Source: Ruminococcus sp. (GTDB lineage: Bacteria; Bacillota; Clostridia; Oscillospirales; Ruminococcaceae). From it: a DNA stretch of 54,392 bases. Location: assembly GCA_017534835.1 (NCBI GenBank), contig JAFXVT010000065.1, positions 1 to 54,392 on the forward strand, given 5' to 3'. Below the pieces are notes generated by a model that ran no database searches, had not been told where the DNA came from, and saw only the letters and a list, made by a program, of their open reading frames with translations. Shown here in pieces: positions 42,671 to 51,300 of this stretch. Position 1 is the first letter of the stretch, and every line of letters begins with the position of its first letter. The position numbers and the translations under genes were made by a program.

Positions 42671-42828
42671 CGGCGTGTCGCCGCAGCCTGTGTCGCGGCA
42701 AAGCTCCACAAAGCGGAAGTATATCGCCGCGCATCCTTGCTATTCCAGACATAATATGATGCGGCGTGTCGCCGCAGCCTGTATCGCGGCTGAGTTCTCC
42801 CGGAACGGAAGTATTTCGCCGCGTGCCC

Positions 42829-42857
42829 TTGCTGTTCGTCAAATAATATGATATAAT
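42829..42857 (+). promoter_or_regulatory. Promoter of the two-component operon
   Basis: TTGCTG (42829-42834), 17 bp, TATAAT (42852-42857), 30 nt before the TTG start. It is the end of the third repeat unit. Confidence 0.75.
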
Positions 42858-42887
42858 ATAGAAAATACCAAAGGGGAGGTCAGTGCG

Positions 42888-44498
42888 TTGCTTCATACCG
42901 CAAAGACGGAACGGGATTACTTTGCAGCTTTTGTCATAGCCATTGCTTTCGCGTTCACTGTAAATATCCTGTCTCAGTTTTCATGGTTCCCGATGTGTAT
43001 CCACACTCCGTCATCTATTATGTACAGCTTCATCGTCATTGCATGGGCAGCGTCTGTTGTACAGAGGATAGTCCATAAGCGTATCCGGCGGCATATAGCT
43101 GCTATCGCTGTATTTCTGCTTATGCTGTTTATCGTACGCATCTGCCGGTGGATACTGTTTACACATTCTGCTCTTGCCGACCGCTATCTGTATTACTTGT
43201 TCTATATTTCGTTTATTTCATTGCCTATGCTTTCGATGAGCGCAGCAGTGTATGTCAGCCGTGATGAAAGTACGGCTATGCCTGTACCTATGAAGGTATT
43301 CTGGGCAGCGGCAGGTGTTCTGATGTCCGGCATTCTTACAAATGACCTTCACCACTTTGTACTTTCGTACAGCAGAGCATCTGCCACAAGTGATAATATC
43401 AGCTTCCACTGGCTCTACTATGTCATATTTGTATGGGCGTTCGCTGTCACGCTCGGTTCCTTCCTTCTGCTGATAAAAAAGTGCAAGCTGTCGCAGTGCC
43501 GCAGGAAATGGTATATCCCGATAATTCCGTCGGCTGCTGCTTTTGTTCTTGTTGTGATCTACTATATCTGCGGCGGAAATTCACCGCATATGCTTGGCAT
43601 CAGTCTTTACAACATACAGGAGATATACCTTATTTTGTATATGGGACTCTGGGAAGGCTGTATCAGGATAGGGCTGATACCGTCAAACACGGGATACAAC
43701 AGGCTTTTTGAGATAACTCATATCAATGCGGAAATGGAAAGCGCTGACGGAGAAACGGTATACCGTTCCGGAGCTCACACCGATACCGTGGGGAATACTG
43801 ACTTCATACGCAAGACCTATACTATCAGGGGCGGAAGCGTGACATGGAGCGAGGACATCTCCGCTCTGGAAAGGCTCAACAGCGACATTGCGGACGTGAC
43901 GGAGCAGATGGCAGGCGAAAATGATCTTATCGAGGAAGAAAACCGCTTCCTTGCTGAAAAGGCAAAATATGAAACGCAGAACAGGCTATATGACAAGATC
44001 GCACGCCATACGCATCCGCAGCTTGTTAAGATAGACGGGATAATGAACGGAAGCGGCGGACTTGAGCAGAAAATGAAGCGCTGTCTGCTGTTAGGCACAT
44101 ACGTCAAGCGCTGCTCAAACCTTATGCTTGCCTCCGACCGCAGCCGCACGATGTCAACGGACGAGCTGTATTTCTCGGTCAGGGAAAGCATTGAACAGGC
44201 AGGGGCGCTCGGTATCGTCTGTGAGCTGGTAAACGGGGAGGCAAAGGAAATATCGTCGGGAATGCTCATCGCAGCATATGATGTGTTTGAAGCTGTCATT
44301 GAGTCTGTGACAGATACCGCAAGTGCAATTTCCGTGAAGATAGTTCCCGATGAGAATACTCTGCTCTCGATAGAAACAGACAGCGAAGTCCGCACCGACA
44401 GCCTCAGTATCCGCCATACGGGACTGGAACTCACATCATACACCGAGGACGATATACAGCATATTACTCTTGCCATAGGAGGTGCAGCAAATGGATAG
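42888..44498 (+). CDS. Seven-TM sensor protein resembling a degenerate histidine kinase
   Basis: 536 residues, TTG start with GGGGAGG 8 nt before it. Seven or so TM helices fill residues about 10-260. A coiled segment and a domain with histidine-kinase layout follow: YDKIARHTHPQLVKIDGIM where the phospho-acceptor helix would be. The expected ATPase N, G1 and G2 motifs are not clear (AYDVFEAVIESVTDTA lacks the usual Asn, and no DxGxG is seen). I therefore call it a pseudo-kinase or receptor. It overlaps the true histidine kinase gene by 8 nt and a NarL-type regulator follows, so it probably supplies the input for that pair. Confidence 0.7.
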   Translation: MLHTAKTERDYFAAFVIAIAFAFTVNILSQFSWFPMCIHTPSSIMYSFIVIAWAASVVQRIVHKRIRRHIAAIAVFLLMLFIVRICRWILFTHSALADRYLYYLFYISFISLPMLSMSAAVYVSRDESTAMPVPMKVFWAAAGVLMSGILTNDLHHFVLSYSRASATSDNISFHWLYYVIFVWAFAVTLGSFLLLIKKCKLSQCRRKWYIPIIPSAAAFVLVVIYYICGGNSPHMLGISLYNIQEIYLILYMGLWEGCIRIGLIPSNTGYNRLFEITHINAEMESADGETVYRSGAHTDTVGNTDFIRKTYTIRGGSVTWSEDISALERLNSDIADVTEQMAGENDLIEEENRFLAEKAKYETQNRLYDKIARHTHPQLVKIDGIMNGSGGLEQKMKRCLLLGTYVKRCSNLMLASDRSRTMSTDELYFSVRESIEQAGALGIVCELVNGEAKEISSGMLIAAYDVFEAVIESVTDTASAISVKIVPDENTLLSIETDSEVRTDSLSIRHTGLELTSYTEDDIQHITLAIGGAANG

Positions 44499-45747
44499 CA
44501 TCATGCAGAGCATTTTAGGCGGACTTACGCTGTGGCTGATGATCTGTTGCTGTGCATTCTTCCTGACGATAATCATTCATCTGCTGCTGGACGGAAATGT
44601 TCGCCGTATCGTGCTTTCTTTTGCAGAGATGCTCGTCACGCTGCTGCTGGTACAAGTATTGATCGACCATATCGAATATCATAACAGAGCGTTTATAGAA
44701 AAGCCCGTTGTTATTTTGCTGATCGCCCTTGTTTTGACGGGGATCGCCATTATGGAGATAATAAGCTGTATCCGGACAAGAAAACGCAGTCTGACGCTGA
44801 TGTCCGTCAAGGAATGTATGGACGAGCTGCCTGTCGGGATATGCTTCTATTGGGACGGCGGACTGACAAAGCTGACAAACCGGAAAATGAACAGCATTGC
44901 CTGCAAGCTTACGGGCAGCAGCGTTATGGACGCAGAGAAATTTCAGAGATCCGTTTTCTCAGGCAGGGGATCACCCGTTGTCTGCCTGGAAGACGGCTCG
45001 GCTTACAGCTTTGCTCACCGCGAAGATAAGCTTGACGGCAGAACGATACACGAGCTGCTTGCCTTCGATGTCACGCAGGAGTACCAACTGACAGAGGAGC
45101 TGCGTGAAAAGCAGAAAAAGGTGCAGAAGATAAACCGGCGGCTGAAGGCGCTCAACTCCTCGATACAGTACATCATTATGGACAAGGAGACATTGCATAT
45201 CAAGATGCACATTCACGACAGCTTCGGCGAAATGCTGCTGATGACCAAGCATTTCCTCGCCGCACCCGAAAATACGGACACAAAGGAAATGCTCTCGCTG
45301 TGGCGGAGAAATATCGCTCTGCTGAAGGATGAAGAGCGGGAAAGCTGGCAGGAGCCGTGCTTTTTCAGTCTGACACACGCAGAGAGTCTCGGTATCCGGA
45401 TCGAGCTGAGCGGCGAACTCCCTGAAGATGAAACGCTCAGCTCTGTTGTTGACTCAGCGATAACCGTCCACGTCACCAATGTCCTGCGTCATGCTGAGAG
45501 CGATATTGCGTATATAACGGTAGAAAAAACGGCGGACGGCTATGTTATGCGCTTCACCAACAACGGCACCCCGCCCTGCGCGCCTGTGAAAGAAACGGGC
45601 GGACTCGCCAATCTCAGGCGCATGACAGAGAAAACGGGCGGTACGATGACAATAAACAGCTCTCCGCAGTTTGAAATGATACTTCATCTGCCGGAGAAAG
45701 CACAGGAGGAATACGAAAATGGCATACAGGATAGTGATAGCCGATGA
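44491..45747 (+). CDS. Membrane histidine kinase (NarX/HisKA_3-like)
   Basis: About 418 residues from ATG 44491 (TAGGAGG 7 nt upstream). Three TM helices occupy about 10-100, then a PAS-like or linker region. The dimerisation helix contains IHDSFGEMLL, matching the H-[DE]-x-x-G phospho-acceptor of NarL-partner kinases. The ATPase domain has an N-box (HVTNVLRHAES), FTNNGTPP (G1 with Asn for Asp) and GGLANLRRM (G2), so it is probably active. It overlaps the upstream pseudo-kinase by 8 nt and the response regulator by 29 nt, so all three are one operon. Confidence 0.85.
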   Translation: MDSIMQSILGGLTLWLMICCCAFFLTIIIHLLLDGNVRRIVLSFAEMLVTLLLVQVLIDHIEYHNRAFIEKPVVILLIALVLTGIAIMEIISCIRTRKRSLTLMSVKECMDELPVGICFYWDGGLTKLTNRKMNSIACKLTGSSVMDAEKFQRSVFSGRGSPVVCLEDGSAYSFAHREDKLDGRTIHELLAFDVTQEYQLTEELREKQKKVQKINRRLKALNSSIQYIIMDKETLHIKMHIHDSFGEMLLMTKHFLAAPENTDTKEMLSLWRRNIALLKDEERESWQEPCFFSLTHAESLGIRIELSGELPEDETLSSVVDSAITVHVTNVLRHAESDIAYITVEKTADGYVMRFTNNGTPPCAPVKETGGLANLRRMTEKTGGTMTINSSPQFEMILHLPEKAQEEYENGIQDSDSR

Positions 45748-46351
45748 CCAGAAAATGGTGCGGCAGATGTTCGAGACGGCAGTAAAAAGCTCGCCGGACT
45801 ACGAGCTCGCAGGAATGGCACAGACAGCGGATGAAGCTGTCCGGATATGCTGTGAACAGGATATAGATCTCGTGCTGCTGGACGTTGTGATGGGTATCGG
45901 AATGGACGGTCTTGATGCGGCAAGGCAGATAAAGCAGGAGCGTCCCGAAGTGAAGATACTGCTTGTTACCTCTATGCCGGAGGTTACCTACATCGACAGG
46001 GCAAAGGAGATAGGCGTTGAGAGCTTCTGGCACAAGGAGGTGCAGGAACAGCCGCTTCTTGAGATAATGAACAGGACTATGGCAGGCGAATCCATCTATC
46101 CCACAACAATGCCTGTGATACAGTTCGGGCGTATCGTCAGCACGGAGCTGACAGACATCGAAATGGATGTGCTGCGCGAGCTGATGACGGGAGCCTCCAA
46201 CAAGGAGATAGGCGAACGGCTGTATATGTCGGAAAGCACGGTAAAGCGGCACATCGCAGAGATGCTCGCGAAAACGGGCTTCAAGAGCCGCTTGCAGCTT
46301 GCGATCGAGGCAAGAGGCGGCGGACTTGTCATCAATCACGGTGAAGTATAA
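45719..46351 (+). CDS. NarL/LuxR-family response regulator
   Basis: 210 residues. The receiver domain has the acidic pair (IADDQKMV), phospho-acceptor Asp in LVLLDVVMG, the Thr/Ser in LLVTSMPE and Lys in FWHKEV. The LuxR helix-turn-helix is at about 145-205 (LTDIEMDVLRELMTGASNKEIGERL, key motif ASNKEI, then SESTVKRHIAEMLAKTG). The kinase that phosphorylates it is encoded just upstream with overlap. GGAGGAATAC precedes ATG. Target genes are unknown. Confidence 0.93.
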   Translation: MAYRIVIADDQKMVRQMFETAVKSSPDYELAGMAQTADEAVRICCEQDIDLVLLDVVMGIGMDGLDAARQIKQERPEVKILLVTSMPEVTYIDRAKEIGVESFWHKEVQEQPLLEIMNRTMAGESIYPTTMPVIQFGRIVSTELTDIEMDVLRELMTGASNKEIGERLYMSESTVKRHIAEMLAKTGFKSRLQLAIEARGGGLVINHGEV

Positions 46352-46385
46352 TAACTGAGGGGAGTCCCCTTCGGGCAGTTACGCA

Positions 46386-46712
46386 GACTGCCGGCTATGA
46401 AACGCAAGTTTATAACTGCTTTACTCTTACAGAAGCTTTACACGTGTTTATTGAGGAAAACCCTTTTGAAAAAGGGTTGTTCCTCAAACTCCTTTCCTAA
46501 AACTTTTAACTCCGTTTTTCCCCTCCTATGGGGTCACGCTGACAGATTCAATATCCTGTCTGATTTTGCTGACGTGACCCCATAGGAGGGGAAAAACAAA
46601 GCTGGAAGTCTTTGGAAGGGGGCTCGGGGGAGAACCTTTCTTCAGAAAGGTTTCACCCGATAAATGCGTATAAAACTTCTATATGAGTATCACAGTTAGC
46701 CGGCAGCCTGTT
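46386..46712. repeat. Large palindromic (MITE-like) intergenic element
   Basis: Two imperfect inverted arms of about 150 bp face each other. The outer ends share CTGCCGGCTA. Next come AAACTTCTG-like and AACCCTTTTGAAAAAGGGTT versus AACCTTTCTTCAGAAAGGTT sub-palindromes. The core is a perfect 25-bp inverted repeat (46513-46537 and 46573-46597, beginning GTTTTTCCCCTCCTATGGGG) around a loop of about 35 bp. It has no ORF. The form is that of a miniature transposable element or a dispersed structured repeat. Transcribed, it would fold into one long hairpin after the response regulator. Confidence 0.75.
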
Positions 46713-46822
46713 TTTTTTATACGTAGAAAAGCAGTGTCAGCCCCTTTGTGAGCTTTGTACATATTTGTTGATAAATATTTGGCGCAAAGATGACCTTCTT
46801 GGGTCAACTTTGGCTTCCGTTA

Positions 46823-46851
46823 TTGCCTCGCGGACGGTCTTGCTGTAAAAT
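46823..46851 (+). promoter_or_regulatory. Promoter of the small-protein operon
   Basis: TTGCCT (46823-46828), 17 bp, TAAAAT (46846-46851), 45 nt before the start. Confidence 0.5.
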
Positions 46852-46896
46852 AAAAGATATACTAATATTATTATACCCTGTAAGGAGGAACAGACT

Positions 46897-47460
46897 ATGG
46901 GACTATTTGACAAGCTGAAACAGACGACCGAAAGTATCGCGCGCGATGCCGTAAAGGCAGCCGGAAACAAGACAGTTCAGGTACAGTTCGCAAAACTGCC
47001 GGATACCCTTGATGAGTTCAGGGCTTTGCCTCAGGCGCAGCTTGCAACGCCGTTCGATACGGCAGCACTCACTGTGCTTGCACTGTGCTTCTATCCGCAG
47101 AACGCAGAGCTTTCACTTCAGATGCTCAACTTTCTCAAGGGACCTCAGCCGCTTTCCGGGCACGACAAGCAGTTCTTACGCGACCGTTTCATGGGCAAGG
47201 ACTATGTTCCGCGCTCGTACTTCGTCGGAGCTGTGCCGCAGAACGACTACACTCCCGCTGAGCCGTACACGATAAAGGTCAGCGAGAACCCGTATTCGTA
47301 TCAGGAGCAGGGATACGCCAAGATGTTCATACAGTCCGGCGGAGCTGATTCTCCGAGGTATGTTCAGCTCAGGCAGGCAAAGGACGGCAAATGGTACCTC
47401 TGGGAGCAGTTCCTGCTTTCAGATATAAGACAGCCCGAGAGCGCAGATCCGTGGGCATAA
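46897..47460 (+). CDS. DUF6935-like conserved protein
   Basis: 187 residues, no signal peptide. It starts GLFDKLKQTTESIARDAVK, has LDEFRALPQAQLATPFDTAALTVL, LNFLKGPQPLSGHDKQFLRDRF and FVGAVPQNDYTPAEPYT, and ends RQPESADPWA. I associate this with DUF6935, whose function is unknown. AAGGAGG precedes ATG. Two related small proteins follow at 11 nt and 36 nt, so the three form an operon that leads into the giant surface protein. Confidence 0.7.
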   Translation: MGLFDKLKQTTESIARDAVKAAGNKTVQVQFAKLPDTLDEFRALPQAQLATPFDTAALTVLALCFYPQNAELSLQMLNFLKGPQPLSGHDKQFLRDRFMGKDYVPRSYFVGAVPQNDYTPAEPYTIKVSENPYSYQEQGYAKMFIQSGGADSPRYVQLRQAKDGKWYLWEQFLLSDIRQPESADPWA

Positions 47461-47471
47461 GGAGGAAAAAT

Positions 47472-47846
47472 ATGAGTATTGTTGGAAAATGGAAGATAAC
47501 GGACGCAAATGTCTTTGATATGAGCTTCAAGCAGACCTGGCGAAAGGTCGCGGACGTCCTCGCAGATGAAAATGTCCACCCAATGCAGAAGGGCATGGCT
47601 CGCACTGTCTACGTGTTCGGGGAGGACGGCAAGGCACTCATGCTCATTCCCAAGGGTATCGCTCCTGCCGGCGAGGCTGAGAGCTACGATGATGACTACG
47701 ATCTGATGAAGGCGTCTGAATGGAAGGAAGAGGGCGGAAAGCTTTACATCGCCGCATCCGAGAACTGCAATACCGAATGGAACGAGATAGTTCCCGACGG
47801 AGACGGCTTCATACTCTTCGATATGCACAGGGTCGAAAAAGCCTGA
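47472..47846 (+). CDS. Small lipocalin-like conserved protein (copy 1)
   Basis: 124 residues from ATG 47472 (GGAGG 7 nt upstream). It starts IVGKWKITDANVFD, has a Trp-rich first strand (QTWRKVADVLADEN), an EDGKALML strand and ends with a beta hairpin (GFILFDMHRVEKA). The GKW start and beta pattern resemble lipocalin-like or calycin domains. It is a paralogue of the next gene (shared GKW.I..., W...AD.LADEN, EDGK). It has no signal peptide, so it is cytoplasmic. Ligand unknown. Confidence 0.65.
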   Translation: MSIVGKWKITDANVFDMSFKQTWRKVADVLADENVHPMQKGMARTVYVFGEDGKALMLIPKGIAPAGEAESYDDDYDLMKASEWKEEGGKLYIAASENCNTEWNEIVPDGDGFILFDMHRVEKA

Positions 47847-47882
47847 ACCGGCATGAGCCGTCAGGATAAAGGAGGAATTATT

Positions 47883-48308
47883 ATGGAAATCATCGGAAAA
47901 TGGAACATTGCAGAGACACAGGTATTCAACAGCAAGACATTAAAGCTTGACTGGCGGAGCGCGGCTGACATTCTCGCAGACGAGAATGCCGAGGACTACG
48001 TAAAGGAGTCGCTCGCATACAGCTACATCTTCACCGAGGACGGCAAGGTGCTCGTTGTAATGCCGATACCTGCTGACGTTCCGAAGGAGGAGATAGAAGC
48101 CGAAGCGGCTTCGGGTGAGCTCACTCTCTATGACGGATCCACGATGATACTCGAAGAGAAGGCGTGGAAGGAAGAGGACGGCAAGTTCTTCTTAGACAGC
48201 GAAGCAAAGGGCGAGGTGCTCGGCGAGGAGGTTTCTTCCTGGGTGGAGATAACGGAGACCGCCGATGGGATCGAGCTTATGACTTATCGTCTGACCAGGG
48301 AACAGTGA
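47883..48308 (+). CDS. Small lipocalin-like conserved protein (copy 2)
   Basis: 141 residues from ATG 47883, preferred over ATG 47853 because AAAGGAGG lies 8 nt before it. It begins IIGKWNIAETQVFN and shares WRSAADILADEN and EDGKVLVVMP with the previous gene, so the two are tandem duplicates that have diverged. The middle is acidic. It is cytoplasmic and of unknown function. The start of the giant surface protein follows after 17 nt. Confidence 0.65.
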   Translation: MEIIGKWNIAETQVFNSKTLKLDWRSAADILADENAEDYVKESLAYSYIFTEDGKVLVVMPIPADVPKEEIEAEAASGELTLYDGSTMILEEKAWKEEDGKFFLDSEAKGEVLGEEVSSWVEITETADGIELMTYRLTREQ

Positions 48309-48325
48309 CAAGGAGGAGAGAGACT

Positions 48326-51300
48326 ATGAATAAACTGAAACGCCGTATCTTAGCAGGTACGGCAGCAGCGGCAATGCTGCTGTGGAACTTCGCAGACCTG
48401 CCGCAGGGCGCTCTCGGGAGCGCTGTGCTCTCAGCGAAGGCTGCCATTGTCAGCGCGCCTGTTCTGACCGGAACGGCAAAGACTGCTGAGCCGAGTATGA
48501 CACCGTTTGAAAAAGACACTTTCATAAAAACTCTTTGGAAATATTTCACAGTTTACGAGTCAGAAACGGTGGAAAAGTATAATTCGGGAACATTGGTCAT
48601 AAGCAATCACAGTTACGAGATCAGATGGTATAAAGGTGAGAACGGAGAGCCTTTCATTCCGTACCCTGTCACGACCATACGAACCGAAAACGGCGTGACC
48701 TATGTTGATAATTACGAAGTTGTGAGCATAAGAAATGCTTTTGCAGGCAACAAGAAAATCAAAAAGCTGATGCTCCCTGCTTCGGTCGAAAAGATAAGCG
48801 ATAAAGACTTCAAGGACTGCGAGAATCTCACTTCTGTCAGCTTTGACAGGCGCAGCCTTATCATCAATCAGGATAACGAAGCTGAGAGTAAATTCTACAT
48901 CAAAGATCCTGCGCTCAGCTCTATCGGAACAAATGCCTTCAAGGGCTGTAATAAGCTCGAAAGCTTTGAATTTGGCGTTCTGAGCAATCTCAGAAGCATA
49001 GGCTTGTCAGCTTTCAGCGGCTGTGAAGCGCTCAGAAGCGTTGAATTCGACTACGATAACACCGGCATTGATCTTTCAAGAGATGCATTCTCAGAGTGCA
49101 AGGCTCTTAAGAGTGTCGTTTTCCCTAAGAGCATTGACCACATCTCAGTAAACTGCTTCAGATATTGTGATGCTCTTGAAACTGTCGATTTCGGAAAGGT
49201 CAGAGCAATATATGATCAGGCATTCAGGGATTGTACGAGCCTTAAGCTGAACGCTCTGCCCGAGGTCGAGGAGCTCAGATACGGTGCGTTCTATAACTGC
49301 CCGAAAGCTGAGTTTACTGAGCTTCCTTCGACCCTGAAGAAAATCGATTCTTCAGCTTTCAGCGGCTCGGGAATAAAGGGGAGTATAACTATCCCTGCGG
49401 GCACAGAGTTTGAACCGATGGCATTTGTAAACTGCCCGAACCTCAAATGTCTTGAGCTCGAGGATATGACAGGTGGTTTTGTCTCGCTGAACGGTATAGT
49501 ATACAGGAAATTCAGCGATGACAATTTCACCGTTGCAGTATGCCCTCAGGGTATCGACAGTATTTACGCAGGCAATATCCCTGCAATACTGGGTGCAAAG
49601 CATATAGAGCCCTTTGCATTCAGCGGAACAGTTCTCAATACTCCGGTCATCGACGGCAAATATATAAAGAAGATAGATTCGTCTGCGTTCGAGGGAGCAA
49701 AGATAAAGAAGCTCACCATCACGAATTCTTCTGACGACGGCGTGTCTATAGAATTCTCCAGCTGCGTATTCAGGGACGCTGAGATAGATGAGCTCGTGAT
49801 AGATACAGACATCACCTCTTATTATGACGGAGCCGGTGAGATATTCAAGAACGCTCATATCGGCACCGTTACTATCACAGATAAAGTGACCAAGATACCC
49901 AATGGTCTCTTCGGCTATAATTCGTCATCTACATTTAGGGATGACGAAGAGATAGCGGCAGGTTACCCGACTATCGACAAGCTCATATTCAATGCGGGCA
50001 AGGTGACCGACGGAGTTTCCCCCGGCACTTTCCCGGGCGTAGTATCGGCTGAATTCGGCGATAATATCACTGAGATACCCGGACGTATGTTTGATACGCC
50101 CATAGGCAGCTCAAAGCTCACGAGCGTGACTATCCCCGAAGGCGTCAGGATAATAAACTGGGGCGCATTCTATGGCTGTGAAGGGCTGACTGAGATAGAG
50201 CTCCCCGACTCGCTCGAGTATATATCCGGCGAGGCGTTCCGCGGCACTAACATCAAGAGCGTATATGTTCCTGGAAACGTGACACACATCAGTATGTTCG
50301 CATTCCTCGATATGCCGCAGCTCAAGTGGGTAGCTCTGCCGAACGGACTGCAAAATGTATATCTTGGAGACACCGGAATCGGCTTTAAGTCAACAGGCAG
50401 TGAGAGCTACAATATCGCCCCCTCTGACAATAAGGTCATTGTTTACGGTGATTCCATTGCCGAGAATTATGTAACAAAATACAGCGGCAATGATGAATTC
50501 GTTGCTGTGCCTGACCTTACCTTTGTATCTTACCGTTTTGAGGGTGAAGCCACTACCAAGGATATGCTGTCAGCATTCAACTGGACAGGCGAACCTCTTA
50601 CTCCGATACTGTCAGAGGTTAATGACACGATCACTCCTGCACAGGCTGCAAAGTACAAACTGACCTACGGAAACAATGTCGACCTCGGCGTATGCGATGT
50701 TACAGTATCGACAAGAGACCCGCTCAGCGGCGTTGGCATCGGTGATACAGCATTCATCATTTTTGACGGCGATTGCCGTGAAAACGGACATCACCTCTGG
50801 TATGACTGGGAGGTCTCTCCGACTGATTGTACAGTAGAAACGCGCATTTGCGGCGGCTGCTACAAGGAGGAAACGAGGGCGCTTCCAAACGCTGTACACA
50901 CCTGGGATATGGAAAATCCCTTAAAAGGCAGTAAGTTTCCTAATTGTACAGAAGGAGGACGTCTTCATATCAAATGCTCAGTGTGCGGAAAGGAAACATA
51001 TGCAAACGTTCCCGCAACAGGTCACACATGGAAAGTCAAGGCAAACGGCGAATATCTCTTTCATACAGAATTGCCTGATTTCGGCAAAGACGGCTACACC
51101 TGCCGAAAGTGCAAGGATTGCGGCGCAGAGGACGAGCATTTCAATATCGTTCCCGGATATACTCTCGTTCCCGAGAATGTACAGATAACTGATATCACCT
51201 CAGACGGCGCTGCTGTCACCTTCGACACCTTTAACGGTGAATTGGTAGACCTTATAATTGAAGAAGCAGAGACTTCAAAATTGGCGGACAGCGAATGGGT

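Larger units (their letters stand above)
42571..42860. repeat. Three tandem intergenic repeats carrying promoter-like boxes
   Basis: Three units of about 90-110 bp share CGCCGCAGCCTGT, TCGCGGC, AAAGCTCCACAAAGCGGA (diverged in unit 3), TCGCCGCG and CCTTGCT followed by ATAATATGAT. Units 1 and 3 end in near-identical 30-bp segments with TTGCTG-17 bp-TATAAG and TTGCTG-17 bp-TATAAT. Unit 2 has the matching TTGCTA but its -10 box is lost. GC-rich stretches can form hairpins. Confidence 0.8.

Noticed and set aside
42571-42860. CRISPR array
   Set aside because: Only three units of about 100 bp, with no short direct repeats alternating with unique spacers and no cas genes.
42429-42896. 155-codon minus-strand frame in the tandem repeats
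   Set aside because: The repeated peptide pattern simply follows the DNA repeats, and the frame overlaps promoters on both sides.
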